A stretch of 35,781 bases of DNA from Flavobacteriales bacterium (GCA_002720635.1 PBJD01000025.1:1-35781), one strand, 5' to 3'. Shown: positions 17,290 to 26,386, counted from the first letter of the stretch. Notes: generated from the letters alone by a model not told the origin. Translations and numbers: made by a program.

Positions 17290-17670
17290 ATGGAGAGAGA
17301 CGACATTAAGGAGTATTCAATAGGAGCTCAACACTCTGAAGAAGAAGGAAGAAAAATCCGAAAAAACATTATTAAAGTAACTATACTTCTTACGATAATT
17401 ACAGCAGTTGAAGTTATTGTAGGGATATTATATTCAAGAAGTAATCCCGATGTTTCAGAAAGTGCCTGGACTGCCATAAAATACGGATATATTATTCTTA
17501 CACTCATAAAAGCAGGCTACATTGTAATGGAATTTATGCATTTAGGACATGAAAGAAAAGGAATGAAATTAACAGTATTGGTACCTTACATAGTTTTCAT
17601 TATTTACTTAATCTTCATTTCAATAACTGAAGCTTTAGCCGTAAGTGACTCTAACTTTCCCCTAAACTAA
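17290..17670 (+). CDS. Cytochrome c oxidase subunit IV family protein
   Basis: 126 residues with three membrane helices (about 26-47, 62-78, 94-113). The last two contain YIILTLIKAGYIVMEFMHLGHE, given here as two parts YIILTLIKAGYIVM and EFMHLGHE, the pattern of prokaryotic subunit IV. Placed between subunit III and the SCO-type genes as usual. Confidence 0.88.
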   Translation: MERDDIKEYSIGAQHSEEEGRKIRKNIIKVTILLTIITAVEVIVGILYSRSNPDVSESAWTAIKYGYIILTLIKAGYIVMEFMHLGHERKGMKLTVLVPYIVFIIYLIFISITEALAVSDSNFPLN

Positions 17671-17683
17671 AAAGTATTTGAAG

Positions 17684-18355
17684 ATGGTAGACAAAAAAAT
17701 ATCATCTCCGAAGAAGAAATTACTTTATTTAGGTCTTTTTATTTTGCCTTTCCTAATTGCAATGGGGCTTATTTACATATCTGTAAACCTTGGTACACTT
17801 CCAATAATGAATAATAATGGTGAATTTGTAAAATTAAAATATAAAAATCCACCTGAATACTACACCATACCCGAGTTTTCTCTACCTACATTTAATGATG
17901 ATACCGTTCACTTTCGACACAAAGATTCTGTTTTGTATATGATTACCATGTTCCATAAAGAAAATGTTAAAGAATGGGAAAAGCATGTTATGTATATAGG
18001 CGGTAAAATTATCAAACGGGCAAATAATATAAAGGTCATATCCATTTTCGAAAATGATCGAAAAATGAGTATATGGAAGGAATCTCCAATAGAATATGTT
18101 AAATCTGTTTCTAAAAAGTGGTATTTAGCTCATGCATCTGAGAATGAATTTGAAACAATCAAAAACAATTTAAAGCTCAAACTAAATGACAGTACTCAAA
18201 TGTATGATTATGTTTTAGTAGATAAAGATGAGCATATCAGGGCCCACTGTTCCATTAATGATGCAAAAGTTGCAAGGGATATTCCCAAAATGTTTAAATT
18301 ATTAAATAATCAATATGTCCCGAGGAAGTTGGATATTAAACAGATTAAAAAGTAG
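17684..18355 (+). CDS. SCO-like membrane-anchored protein lacking the CxxxC motif
   Basis: 223 residues from ATG 17684 (an in-frame TTG at 17678 is possible). One N-terminal membrane anchor (about 13-33) is followed by a periplasmic domain. The layout follows the SCO thioredoxin fold: EFSLPTFNDDTV, then SVLYMITMFHKENVKEWEKH, KVISIFENDR, and YDYVLVDKDEHIRA near the end. Where SCO proteins have FTTCxxxC, this one reads MITMFHKENV, so both copper-binding cysteines are absent. The conserved histidine also does not align clearly. It overlaps the canonical SCO gene by 41 bases. It may be a structural or regulatory partner in copper delivery; that is inference. Confidence 0.7.
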   Translation: MVDKKISSPKKKLLYLGLFILPFLIAMGLIYISVNLGTLPIMNNNGEFVKLKYKNPPEYYTIPEFSLPTFNDDTVHFRHKDSVLYMITMFHKENVKEWEKHVMYIGGKIIKRANNIKVISIFENDRKMSIWKESPIEYVKSVSKKWYLAHASENEFETIKNNLKLKLNDSTQMYDYVLVDKDEHIRAHCSINDAKVARDIPKMFKLLNNQYVPRKLDIKQIKK

Positions 18356-18935
18356 TTTATTACTTTTTATTATCGTTGCTTGTAGTTCCCCAAAGCAGCC
18401 TCTTCCTGTATTCGGCCAAAAACAAATTAATAATAAAGGAGAAGAAATTGATTATACTGTTTCTGATTTTAAATTTTTAAACCAACACAATGAAATCGTT
18501 ACTTTGGATAAATATAAAAATCAAGTATATGTAGCAGATTTCTTTTTCACTACCTGCGCAACTATATGTCCAAAAATGACGAAGCAATTAGTTCGTGTTC
18601 AAAAAAAATTACAAGGAAAAAAATTTCATATTATTTCTCACACCGTTAATCCAGAATTTGACACCACTGATATATTATTAAATTACGCAATCAAAATGGA
18701 TGCTGAACTTAGCAATTGGGATTTTGTAACTGGTGATGCTCAAAAAATATACAGGCAGGCTGTCTCATATAAATTAACAGCAATAAAAGATACTACCCAA
18801 CTCATACCATTTGTTCACAGTGAATATCTTGTTTTGGTAGATAAAAAGAAGAGAATAAGAGGTTTGTATGACGGAACAAATACTGAAGAAGTAAATCAAC
18901 TAATCGAAGATATAGAATGGCTAATTCAGCAATAA
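18315..18935 (+). CDS. SCO1/SenC family copper chaperone lipoprotein
   Basis: Delivers copper to the CuA site of oxidase subunit II or acts as a thiol reductase on it. 206 residues. The N-terminus is a lipoprotein signal with lipobox IVAC (Cys23). The thioredoxin-fold domain has the copper motif C81-A-T-I-C85 in FFTTCATICPKMT and the ligand histidine at about 168 in FVHSEYLVLVDKK. The start ATG 18315 lies inside the preceding gene, a 41-base overlap; no better start exists, and using it completes the signal peptide. It overlaps DUF420 by 19 bases. Confidence 0.93.
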   Translation: MSRGSWILNRLKSSLLLFIIVACSSPKQPLPVFGQKQINNKGEEIDYTVSDFKFLNQHNEIVTLDKYKNQVYVADFFFTTCATICPKMTKQLVRVQKKLQGKKFHIISHTVNPEFDTTDILLNYAIKMDAELSNWDFVTGDAQKIYRQAVSYKLTAIKDTTQLIPFVHSEYLVLVDKKKRIRGLYDGTNTEEVNQLIEDIEWLIQQ

Positions 18936-19477
18936 ACCCAACACCGGAATTTAAAGAAAAAAAGAGTGTAAAAATTGCCATATGGGCATTTACAGCTGTA
19001 GTTTTTCTGTTGGTAACCTTAATGGGATCAAAAGATTTTCCGAGACCTGATGAAGCACCGGAATTCACTAAAGCTTTACCCACTGTAAATGCAATAATAA
19101 ACTTTTCGTGTTTCATAACACTAATCTTCTCTTTTATTATGATTAAAAAGAAGAATGTAGTTATGCACATGCGCTTAAATACGTTTGCAATGGTTTTGTC
19201 TGTTTTCTTTTTGTTAAGCTACGTTCTTTATCATGTAACAAATAAAGAGACATCTTACGACGGAGACCTTGTGGTTATCTACTATTTTATTTTAGCCACG
19301 CATATTGTGCTATCGGGAATTTCCTTACCCTTTATTTTATTTTCTTATTACCGTGCTTTCATCGGGGATATTAAAGGTCACAAAAAAATCGTAAAATGGG
19401 CTTATCCGGTTTGGCTTTATGTTGCACTTACCGGTCCAATTGTATACCTCATGCTATCTCCATATTACGGACACTAA
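18917..19477 (+). CDS. DUF420 family membrane protein
   Basis: 186 residues, five membrane helices. Contains HMRLNTFAMVLSVFFLLSY, LATHIVLSGISLPFI and the conserved histidines of the family (HMR, YHVT, THIVL, GHKK). DUF420 proteins are regularly linked to cytochrome oxidase assembly genes (the family includes Bacillus CtaM/YozB-type proteins). ATG 18917 overlaps the end of the SCO gene by 19 bases. Confidence 0.88.
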   Translation: MANSAINPTPEFKEKKSVKIAIWAFTAVVFLLVTLMGSKDFPRPDEAPEFTKALPTVNAIINFSCFITLIFSFIMIKKKNVVMHMRLNTFAMVLSVFFLLSYVLYHVTNKETSYDGDLVVIYYFILATHIVLSGISLPFILFSYYRAFIGDIKGHKKIVKWAYPVWLYVALTGPIVYLMLSPYYGH

Positions 19478-19508
19478 TTGACCTTAACTGGACAATTTTG
19501 TATCTTTG
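19478..19508 (+). promoter_or_regulatory. Promoter directly in front of the 77-residue gene
   Basis: TTG (19478-19480), a 20-base spacer, and TATCTTTG (19501-19508) form a full match to the Bacteroidetes promoter. The -7 box ends only 4 bases before the ATG at 19513, so the message should be leaderless or nearly so. The small gene is thus separately transcribed from the oxidase cluster. Confidence 0.75.
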
Positions 19509-19512
19509 CACT

Positions 19513-19746
19513 ATGTTCAAAAAGATTTTAATATTTCTTGTTGTCTTTCTGTTAACTCAACCCGCATCAGCAATGTGCTCGCAATGTAAAGCAATAGCTG
19601 AGCAAAATGATAGCGGTTGGGCAAATGGATTAAACTCAGGCATACTTTTCCTAATGATACCGCCATACCTTATACTAATTGCAATTGTTATCTTTGGATT
19701 TAAAGGAAAAATTAGAGCAGGAATAAAGAATTTTGTAAATTCGTAA
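19513..19746 (+). CDS. Small membrane protein with CSQC motif
   Basis: 77 residues: a signal peptide or first membrane helix (FKKILIFLVVFLLTQPASA), then MCSQCKAIAEQ, a short polar part, and a membrane helix (about 44-64) with a basic tail. The frame is open further upstream, but ATG 19513 gives the signal sequence and sits at the promoter. The cysteine pair just after the predicted cleavage site could bind metal or be redox-active. Similar small proteins are usual after DUF420 in flavobacteria; role unknown, possibly in oxidase assembly. Confidence 0.72.
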   Translation: MFKKILIFLVVFLLTQPASAMCSQCKAIAEQNDSGWANGLNSGILFLMIPPYLILIAIVIFGFKGKIRAGIKNFVNS

Positions 19747-19769
19747 TTCATTAGTTCTTTTTTTAATTA

Positions 19770-19862
19770 ATTATCAAGAAAGGTGAAGGGAAAGGCCCTG
19801 TGAAACCTTGGCAACCCCAATACTTTGGAAGGTGCCAAATCCAACCCAAAGGGGATAGATAA
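19770..19862 (+). ncRNA. SAM-I (S-box) riboswitch aptamer
   Basis: The conserved core is visible in order: TTATCAAGAAAGGTGAAGGG (19771-19790), GGCCCTGTGAAACC, TTGGCAACC, GGTGCCAAATCC and GATAGATAA. P1 pairs TTATC (19771-19775) with GATAA (19858-19862). P3 ends in CCAA (19817-19820)/TTGG (19825-19828). P4 is very short, CCC (19845-19847)/GGG (19851-19853) with an AAA loop. It stands directly in front of methionine synthase, the usual target of S-box control, and is followed by a terminator at 19903. High SAM should turn the gene off. Confidence 0.93.
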
Positions 19863-19902
19863 ATAAAATAAATACAATAATATATCTCTCTCCCTATATC
19901 AT

Positions 19903-19930
19903 CCTCAAAAAAACTCTTGAGGTTTTTGTT
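19903..19930 (+). terminator. Riboswitch-controlled terminator ahead of metH
   Basis: CCTCAA (19903-19908) pairs with TTGAGG (19917-19922), followed by TTTTT. The hairpin lies between the SAM aptamer and the start codon, so it is an attenuator. Its left arm can pair instead with GGGGAT of the aptamer (see findings), which would give the antiterminated state at low SAM. Confidence 0.85.
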
Positions 19931-19945
19931 ATTGTGAAAATAAAG

Positions 19946-20962
19946 ATGAACAAACCAGGTGTAAAAAACAGTTTAAAAAATAGAATTCTTGTGCTTGATG
20001 GTGCAATGGGATCTTTGATTCAAACTTATAAATTGGAAGAAGATGATTTTAGAGGAGAAAGATTCAAAAATCATTCGCACCCCTTAAAAGGAAACAATGA
20101 TTTACTCGCATTGGTGAGGCCTGATATTTTAAAAGAAATTCACGCAAAATATTTAGATGCCGGAGCAGACATAATCCAAACAAATACATTCTCGGGCACT
20201 ACAATCGCTCAAGCAGATTATGCTTTGGAAAACGCGGTATATGATATTAACTTTCATTCCGCTAAAGTTGCAAAAGAGATTACTGATGAATACACACTAA
20301 AAACCCCAGATAAACCAAGGTATGTTGCAGGTTCAATTGGACCAACAAATCGGACACTCTCGATTTCACCGGACGTCAACGATCCTGGTTTTAGAGCAAT
20401 TACATGGGATGAAATGGTAATTGCTTATAAGGAACAAACTAATGCTCTGATTGACGGAGGTGTGGACATAATATTGGTGGAAACTATCTTCGATACACTA
20501 AATGCCAAAGCATGTTTGTACGCTATTGATGAGATTTTTGAAGAAAAAAACATAAAATTACCCATAATGGTATCAGGAACTATTACTGACGCATCCGGGA
20601 GAACATTAAGCGGTCAAACTGCAGAAGCATTTTTAACCTCAGTTTCACATTTGGATTTATTATCTATTGGATTTAACTGTGCCCTTGGTTCTAAAATGAT
20701 GAAACCCTACTTGGAGGTACTCTCAAAAAACACTGAATATGGTGTAAGTTCTTATCCAAATGCAGGTTTACCCAATGAGTTCGGGGAATATGATGAGTCA
20801 CCGGATGAAATGGCGAAGCAAATTAAAGAATTCTTAGAAGACAACTTGATTAATATAATAGGAGGATGTTGCGGAACAACACCTGAACACATAAAAGCAA
20901 TTGTCCATTTAGCTGCTAAATACGAACCGAGAAAATTAAAAAATAATGAGTTTACATCCTGA
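19946..20962 (+). CDS. Methionine synthase, homocysteine-binding part (split MetH, N-terminal piece)
   Basis: Homocysteine S-methyltransferase domain corresponding to the first module of cobalamin-dependent MetH. 338 residues from ATG 19946; a GTG at 19934 is an in-frame alternative adding four residues. It begins [15 protein letters not shown]. The zinc ligands are C245 (IGFNCALGS) and C308-C309 ([11 protein letters not shown]). The chain ends after this domain; the remaining modules are in the next gene, which overlaps by 17 bases. Splitting at this boundary is known in Bacteroidetes. Expression is under the SAM-I riboswitch. Confidence 0.93.
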   Translation: MNKPGVKNSLKNRILVLDGAMGSLIQTYKLEEDDFRGERFKNHSHPLKGNNDLLALVRPDILKEIHAKYLDAGADIIQTNTFSGTTIAQADYALENAVYDINFHSAKVAKEITDEYTLKTPDKPRYVAGSIGPTNRTLSISPDVNDPGFRAITWDEMVIAYKEQTNALIDGGVDIILVETIFDTLNAKACLYAIDEIFEEKNIKLPIMVSGTITDASGRTLSGQTAEAFLTSVSHLDLLSIGFNCALGSKMMKPYLEVLSKNTEYGVSSYPNAGLPNEFGEYDESPDEMAKQIKEFLEDNLINIIGGCCGTTPEHIKAIVHLAAKYEPRKLKNNEFTS

Positions 20963-23663
20963 TTATCGGGGCGAATACAAATACAAATGGCTCAACTTGC
21001 CGTTCATGCGCTTAAGCGGATTAGAGCCTTTGGTTGTAACTCCTGAACTTAACTTTATTAATGTTGGTGAAAGAACCAATGTAACAGGTTCAAGAAAATT
21101 CTTACGATTAATCAAAGAAGAACTTTTTGATGAAGCGCTATCGATTGCTCGAAATCAGGTTGAAAATGGTGCGCAAGTAATCGACATCAACATGGATGAA
21201 GGAATGATAGATGGTGTTTCGGCTATGACTAAATTCCTAAACCTAATCGCTGCTGAGCCTGATATAGCAAGAGTTCCTATTATGATAGACTCTTCTAAAT
21301 GGGAAATAATTGAAGCAGGCTTAAAATGTATTCAAGGAAAGTCCATTGTAAACTCTATTTCACTAAAAGGAGGGGAAGTCGAATTCATTGAACAAGCAAG
21401 AAAAATAAAAAGATATGGTGCAGCGACGATTATAATGGCATTTGATGAAGTTGGTCAGGCCGATACTTATGATCGAAGAATAGAAATTGTAAAAAGAAGC
21501 TATTCGATTTTGACCGGACCTAAAGTAAACTTTCCCCCTCAAGATATAATATTTGATTTAAATGTATTTCCTGTTGCGACAGGTATAGAAGAACATAGAA
21601 AAAATGCACTTGACTTTATTCAGGCAACTCGTTGGGTAAGAGAAAATTTACCCGGAGCACATGTTAGTGGAGGTGTATCCAACGTCTCTTTTTCTTTCAG
21701 AGGAAACAATCCTGTTCGAGAAGCTATGCACTCTGCATTTCTATATCATGCAATTAAAGAGGGAATGGATATGGGAATTGTCAATCCCAGCATGCTGGAA
21801 GTTTACGATGACATTCCTAAAGATTTATTGGAAAAAGTAGAAGATGTGCTTCTCAATCGAAAAGAAGATGCTACAGAAAGACTTTTAGAATTTGCGGAAA
21901 CCGTCGTAGAAACAGCGAAAGAGAAAAAAACGGACAATAAATGGCGTGAAGAATCGGTTGCGAAAAGACTGGAACATTCTCTAGTAAAAGGAATTACAGA
22001 TTTTATAGACGAAGATGTAGAAGAAGCTCGAAAAGCACACGAAAAACCTCTACATGTCATTGAAGGACCTCTAATGGACGGAATGAATGTAGTAGGAGAT
22101 TTATTTGGTTCAGGAAAAATGTTCTTACCACAAGTTGTCAAATCAGCCAGAGTCATGAAGAAAGCTGTCGCTTATCTGTTGCCGTTTTTGGAAGACGAAA
22201 AAGAAGAAGGCAGTTCCGCTGGTAAAATTCTATTGGCGACCGTAAAAGGAGATGTTCATGATATTGGCAAAAACATCGTTGGCGTTGTTCTAGGGTGCAA
22301 TGGATATGAAATTATTGATATCGGGGTGATGGTACCTCCGGATAAAATCATAGCAGCTGCAAAAGAACACAATGTAGATATTATTGGCTTAAGTGGATTA
22401 ATTACTCCATCGCTTGATGAAATGATAACCGTTGCAAAAGAGATGGAAAAAAATGGAATGAAAATTCCATTATTAATTGGTGGTGCAACAACCTCAAAAA
22501 TACACACTGCTGTAAAAATTGAAGAGCATTATAAAGGGGGACAAACAGTATACGTTCTTGACGCATCTCGATCAGTTACAGTGGCTACTAAATTATTGAG
22601 TGAAGAAAAAAAAGAATATGTTCGGGAGATTCAAAATGAATATTCAAGAATGCGTGAGCATCATAAAAACAGAAGAGCTTCTAAAGAAAAAATATCATGG
22701 AGTAAGGCAAAGGCCAATCGTCAGCAGACAATATGGAGTCAAGACATGGTCAAAAAACCAAATTTCATTGGAGTTCAATTATTTGATGATATACCTTTAA
22801 CGGAAATCCGAAATTATATTGACTGGACACCCTTCTTTCAAACCTGGGATTTGCACGGTAGATACCCTGCAATTTTAGAAGACAAAATTGTAGGAAAAGA
22901 AGCCAAGACCCTTCTTGCCGACGCTCATACAATGTTGGATAAAATTATAGCTGAAAAATGGTTGGTCAATAAGGCCGCAGTAGGAATATGGCCAGCAAAT
23001 GCCGTAGGGGAAGATATTGAAGTCTATACCGACGAATCAAGAAATAAAGTATCCGAAAAATTCTTCACCATACGACAACAGCAAAAGAAAAAAGAAGGTT
23101 TACCAAACCACTCTCTAGTGGATTTTATTGCACCAAAAGAATCTGGAGTAAAAGATTATATTGGTGGTTTTGTAGTTACAGCGGGTATTGGTATTGAAGA
23201 ACATATTGAACGATTTGACGCGGATCATGACGATTATAACTCGATAATGCTAAAAGCTTTAGCAGATCGATTTGCTGAAGCCTTCACGGAATTAATGCAT
23301 GAAAAAGTAAGAAAAGAAATTTGGGGATACGCGACCGAAGAAAACTTTAAAAATGAAGAATTAATTAAAGAATCATACAAAGGGATTCGTCCGGCACCAG
23401 GCTATCCAGCCTGCCCAGATCACCTAGAGAAACCAACGCTGTTTAAACTTTTAGATGCAGAAAAATTAACAGGAGTTTCCTTAACAGAAAGCATGGCCAT
23501 GTATCCAACAGCATCCGTTTCAGGTTGGTATTTTGCTCACCCGGAATCAAAATATTTTGGAATTGGTAAAATAGAAAAAGACCAAATTGAAGACTATGCA
23601 AAAAGAAAGGGAGAATCTGTTGAATTTATCGAAAAATGGTTGGGGCCAATCTTAAATTACTAG
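20946..23663 (+). CDS. metH: Methionine synthase, folate/cobalamin/activation modules (split MetH, C-terminal piece)
   Basis: 905 residues carrying the methyltetrahydrofolate, cobalamin and SAM-dependent reactivation modules. The pterin-binding domain starts [16 protein letters not shown] (about 37-52) and contains [16 protein letters not shown]. The cobalamin domain has the axial-ligand motif DVHDIG with His438 and later [13 protein letters not shown] and LIGGATTS. The activation domain ends with [14 protein letters not shown] and the [17 protein letters not shown] segment. Start 20946 overlaps the previous gene by 17 bases; ATG 21006 (MRLSGLEPL) is a possible later start, since homologues often begin shortly before LSGLEPL. 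A weak hairpin follows the stop. Confidence 0.95.
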   Translation: MSLHPDYRGEYKYKWLNLPFMRLSGLEPLVVTPELNFINVGERTNVTGSRKFLRLIKEELFDEALSIARNQVENGAQVIDINMDEGMIDGVSAMTKFLNLIAAEPDIARVPIMIDSSKWEIIEAGLKCIQGKSIVNSISLKGGEVEFIEQARKIKRYGAATIIMAFDEVGQADTYDRRIEIVKRSYSILTGPKVNFPPQDIIFDLNVFPVATGIEEHRKNALDFIQATRWVRENLPGAHVSGGVSNVSFSFRGNNPVREAMHSAFLYHAIKEGMDMGIVNPSMLEVYDDIPKDLLEKVEDVLLNRKEDATERLLEFAETVVETAKEKKTDNKWREESVAKRLEHSLVKGITDFIDEDVEEARKAHEKPLHVIEGPLMDGMNVVGDLFGSGKMFLPQVVKSARVMKKAVAYLLPFLEDEKEEGSSAGKILLATVKGDVHDIGKNIVGVVLGCNGYEIIDIGVMVPPDKIIAAAKEHNVDIIGLSGLITPSLDEMITVAKEMEKNGMKIPLLIGGATTSKIHTAVKIEEHYKGGQTVYVLDASRSVTVATKLLSEEKKEYVREIQNEYSRMREHHKNRRASKEKISWSKAKANRQQTIWSQDMVKKPNFIGVQLFDDIPLTEIRNYIDWTPFFQTWDLHGRYPAILEDKIVGKEAKTLLADAHTMLDKIIAEKWLVNKAAVGIWPANAVGEDIEVYTDESRNKVSEKFFTIRQQQKKKEGLPNHSLVDFIAPKESGVKDYIGGFVVTAGIGIEEHIERFDADHDDYNSIMLKALADRFAEAFTELMHEKVRKEIWGYATEENFKNEELIKESYKGIRPAPGYPACPDHLEKPTLFKLLDAEKLTGVSLTESMAMYPTASVSGWYFAHPESKYFGIGKIEKDQIEDYAKRKGESVEFIEKWLGPILNY

Positions 23664-23678
23664 CTGGTAATAACCAGC
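23663..23678 (+). terminator. Weak hairpin after metH
   Basis: GCTGGT (23663-23668) pairs with ACCAGC (23673-23678) around an AATA loop, starting at the last base of the stop codon. It is followed by an A/T-rich stretch without a clean T-run, so termination may be partial or it may protect the 3' end. Confidence 0.35.
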
Positions 23679-23733
23679 AATCATAATTTAAATATTATTT
23701 TCTTCGTTAACCTTTAAATCATAAATTTATTGA

Positions 23734-25554
23734 ATGTACAGATTTTTAATTGGTATACTACTAATATTGACAAAGCTTTGTTCTGGACAATCACAAAATG
23801 AAAAACTAGCCTATCAGTACTTTGCTGAAAAGCAATATGAAAAAGCAGTAGTGATTTATAAAGAGCTGTATAAACAAATTCAAAAAAAAGAATATTATGA
23901 ACCACTATTGGAATCATATATTTTTTTGGAACAATTTAAAGAAGCTGAAAAACTAACTAAACATCACATTAAAAAAAATCCAGAACGAATTGAACTAAAT
24001 ATTGATTATGGTTTTATTTTAGAAAAATGGGGCAAACAATCTAAAGCAATACAAGCATATGATAACACCCTGAGATCAATGGTTCCAAATGTAAATTCTA
24101 TCCTGTCCGTTGGAAATAAATTTTACCAAAAAGGAAAATACGATTATGCAATTAAAGCATACAAAAGAGGTGTAAAACTAGTAAACGGTAATTATCCATT
24201 CGCTTTTGAATTGGCAAAAGTATACGAGACCAAAGGTAATTTAACTGCTGTCTCTAAATCTTTAATAGGAATTATGGAGTACGGAGATGATTACCTTGAA
24301 TCTGTAAAGGGAGCCCTTTCGTCATACTTTTATGATGATTCAAACGGAAAAAAAAGAAATGTATTTAAAGACATTCTCCTCGAACAAATTCAAAAACACC
24401 CATCAAAAGATGGCTACACAGAATTATTAATTTGGTTTTTTTTACAGGAGAAAAAATTCTCATCGGCATTAATACAAGCTATAGCTATTGATAAGAGAAA
24501 TCAAGAAATGGGGAATAGGATTATAGAGATTGCTGATATTTTTGTTCAAAATAAAGCATATGATGTTGCCTTAAAAGCATACAAATATTTACTTGAAAAT
24601 AAAGAGGATTCATATTTCTACAGGATGGCAAGAACCAAAACTGTTGAGATACTTAATAAAAAAATTGATGAAGACCCCGCTGCCAGCCAGGATGATATTA
24701 CTGCATTGAAGAAAAATTACGAAAGCGCCCTGGAAGAGCTCGGTAGAAACAACTATACAATGGATTTAATAAGAGGTTATGCCCTTTTATTAGCATTTAA
24801 ATATAATGACACAGAAAAAGCAAAAGAAGAGCTAAATAATGCTTTAAAACAACCCAGAGCAAGAAACATAGAATTGGCAAAATGTAAGATAACACTTGCT
24901 GATATTTATGTAAAAGAGAATAATATATGGGAAGCTGCTTTATTATATGGACAGGTAAATCATACATTTAAAGAAGATATCATTGGACATGAAGCAAAAT
25001 TAAAAGCTGCTAAAACTTATTTTTATGGCGGAGACTTTAAATGGGCAAAGGCACAACTGGATATTCTTAAAGCAAGTACAACAAAACTGATTGCCAATGA
25101 CGCTCTTCAACTGTCGGTATTAATTTCTGATAATTTAGGATTAGATACTTCAACTGCAGCACTTAAACTTTACGCTAAAGCAGATTTGTACAATTACCAA
25201 AATAATGATTCTTTAGCCTATCTTTATTATGATAGTATATTAGAATTATTCCCTGAAAATTTAACCCTTTTGGATGATGTTTACTTTATGCAGGCTAAAA
25301 TTAATTCGAAAAATAAGGAATGGAACTCTGCAATTAATCGCTACCAGAAAGCTGTAGAATATGATGATTTATTAAAGGATGATGCACTTTTTGAAATGGG
25401 ACTGATTTACATGGATATTTTAAAAGAGCCCGAAAAAGCATTAAGCTGCTTTGAGGAAATTATCCTGAACCACCAGGATAGTTTTTACGCTTTTGAGGCA
25501 AGAAAAAGATTCAGAGCGCTTAGGGGAGATTTTAATGATCAAATAGTGAAGTAA
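23734..25554 (+). CDS. Exported tetratricopeptide-repeat protein
   Basis: 606 residues with a signal peptide (YRFLIGILLILTKLCSG) and probably about a dozen TPR-type helix pairs through the whole chain. Clear units are AYQYFAEKQYEKAVVIYKEL (about 26-45), KAIQAYDNTLRSMVPN, YDYAIKAYKRGVKL, YDVALKAYKYLLEN and the last one, ALFEMGLIYMDILKEPEKAL. It is likely a periplasmic scaffold or an adaptor; the sequence names no partner. The GreA-like gene starts 36 bases after its stop. Only 70 bases separate it from metH. Confidence 0.82.
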   Translation: MYRFLIGILLILTKLCSGQSQNEKLAYQYFAEKQYEKAVVIYKELYKQIQKKEYYEPLLESYIFLEQFKEAEKLTKHHIKKNPERIELNIDYGFILEKWGKQSKAIQAYDNTLRSMVPNVNSILSVGNKFYQKGKYDYAIKAYKRGVKLVNGNYPFAFELAKVYETKGNLTAVSKSLIGIMEYGDDYLESVKGALSSYFYDDSNGKKRNVFKDILLEQIQKHPSKDGYTELLIWFFLQEKKFSSALIQAIAIDKRNQEMGNRIIEIADIFVQNKAYDVALKAYKYLLENKEDSYFYRMARTKTVEILNKKIDEDPAASQDDITALKKNYESALEELGRNNYTMDLIRGYALLLAFKYNDTEKAKEELNNALKQPRARNIELAKCKITLADIYVKENNIWEAALLYGQVNHTFKEDIIGHEAKLKAAKTYFYGGDFKWAKAQLDILKASTTKLIANDALQLSVLISDNLGLDTSTAALKLYAKADLYNYQNNDSLAYLYYDSILELFPENLTLLDDVYFMQAKINSKNKEWNSAINRYQKAVEYDDLLKDDALFEMGLIYMDILKEPEKALSCFEEIILNHQDSFYAFEARKRFRALRGDFNDQIVK

Positions 25555-25590
25555 ATTATCTGATTCGACAAATAATATTGCACTTAAACA

Positions 25591-26037
25591 ATGAATAAAA
25601 AAAATGTTTATGACAAAATTGTCTTTGAAATAAATTGTCGAATAAGTAAAATTCAAAAAGCACTTGATAATCAAAAAGAGAATCTAATCGTCGAATCAAA
25701 ATCTACAGCAGGAGACAAACATAACACCTCAAGGGCAATGATGCATATAGAGATTGATAAGCTGAGTCAACAATTGTCAAAATTAATCCAGATAAATAAA
25801 TTAATACAAAGTGTAAAGCCGGAAAAATGCAATGATAAAATTCAACTTGGGTCGCTGGTAGAAACCAATTTTGGATATCTTTATATCATTGCCCCTTTGG
25901 GGAATATTTCATTCAAAGGAAAAAAAATCATGGTTATTTCCTTAGCTTCTCCAATTGGAAAAGCTCTTCAAGATAAAACACAGAGAGAATTCATAACTCT
26001 ATACGGAAATCGATGGGAAATAAAGAAAATAACTTAA
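25591..26037 (+). CDS. GreA/GreB-like transcription factor family protein
   Basis: 148 residues. Residues 1-75 form a helical, probably coiled-coil region (AMMHIEIDKLSQQLSKLIQI). Residues 84-148 match the FKBP-like C-terminal domain of Gre factors: GSLVETNFGYLYIIAPLG, then KIMVISLASPIGKALQDK and YGNRWEIKKI. Gre factors stimulate RNA cleavage by stalled RNA polymerase through acidic residues at the tip of the N-terminal coiled coil; here the tip region (ESKSTAGDKHNTSRA) has E and D but is not a standard match, so cleavage activity is uncertain. It could bind polymerase without cleavage. Same strand as, and near to, the TPR gene. Confidence 0.72.
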   Translation: MNKKNVYDKIVFEINCRISKIQKALDNQKENLIVESKSTAGDKHNTSRAMMHIEIDKLSQQLSKLIQINKLIQSVKPEKCNDKIQLGSLVETNFGYLYIIAPLGNISFKGKKIMVISLASPIGKALQDKTQREFITLYGNRWEIKKIT

Positions 26038-26176
26038 ATTTTTAATCAAACCACAATTTGTTTTTTATTTTTTAATTTTTTTTTAAACCGTTTTAAAAAA
26101 AATAATCTCAATATTTTTTTTATCTGTTTTTTTTGACTATCATTGCCCCGTTATTAATTATTTACAAATTATTATT

Positions 26177-26365
26177 ATGAAAAAATTGGTTTTATTAGCA
26201 GTAGTTTTTGGAAGTTTTGCATTAACAAGCTGTAGCAAGGAGAAAGATTGTGAATGTACAACGACTGTTCCAGGGTTGGATCCTGTAACACAAGTATACA
26301 CAATTGAAGATGGCGATTGCTCTGATTTAGAGACTAATTCGTTAATATCATGTGAAAAAAAGTAA
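26177..26365 (+). CDS. Small cysteine-containing lipoprotein
   Basis: 62 residues: signal peptide with lipobox ALTSC (lipidated Cys19) and a 43-residue mature part with four further cysteines, C25, C27, C48 and C59, spaced so that two disulfides are possible. Many short Bacteroidetes lipoproteins have this form. ATG 26177 follows an A/T-rich region; a TATCATTG at 26138-26145 is one mismatch from a -7 box. A strong terminator follows. Function unknown. Confidence 0.7.
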   Translation: MKKLVLLAVVFGSFALTSCSKEKDCECTTTVPGLDPVTQVYTIEDGDCSDLETNSLISCEKK

Positions 26366-26386
26366 AATTATATTCGTTAATTTTAT

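Noticed and set aside
18802-19170. 122-residue open frame on the minus strand across the SCO/DUF420 junction
   Set aside because: It is antisense to two well-supported genes and has no recognisable domain.
23663-23733. Strong terminator isolating metH from the TPR gene
   Set aside because: The stem is only 6 bp and no T-run follows, so it is listed only as a weak hairpin; read-through into the TPR gene remains possible.
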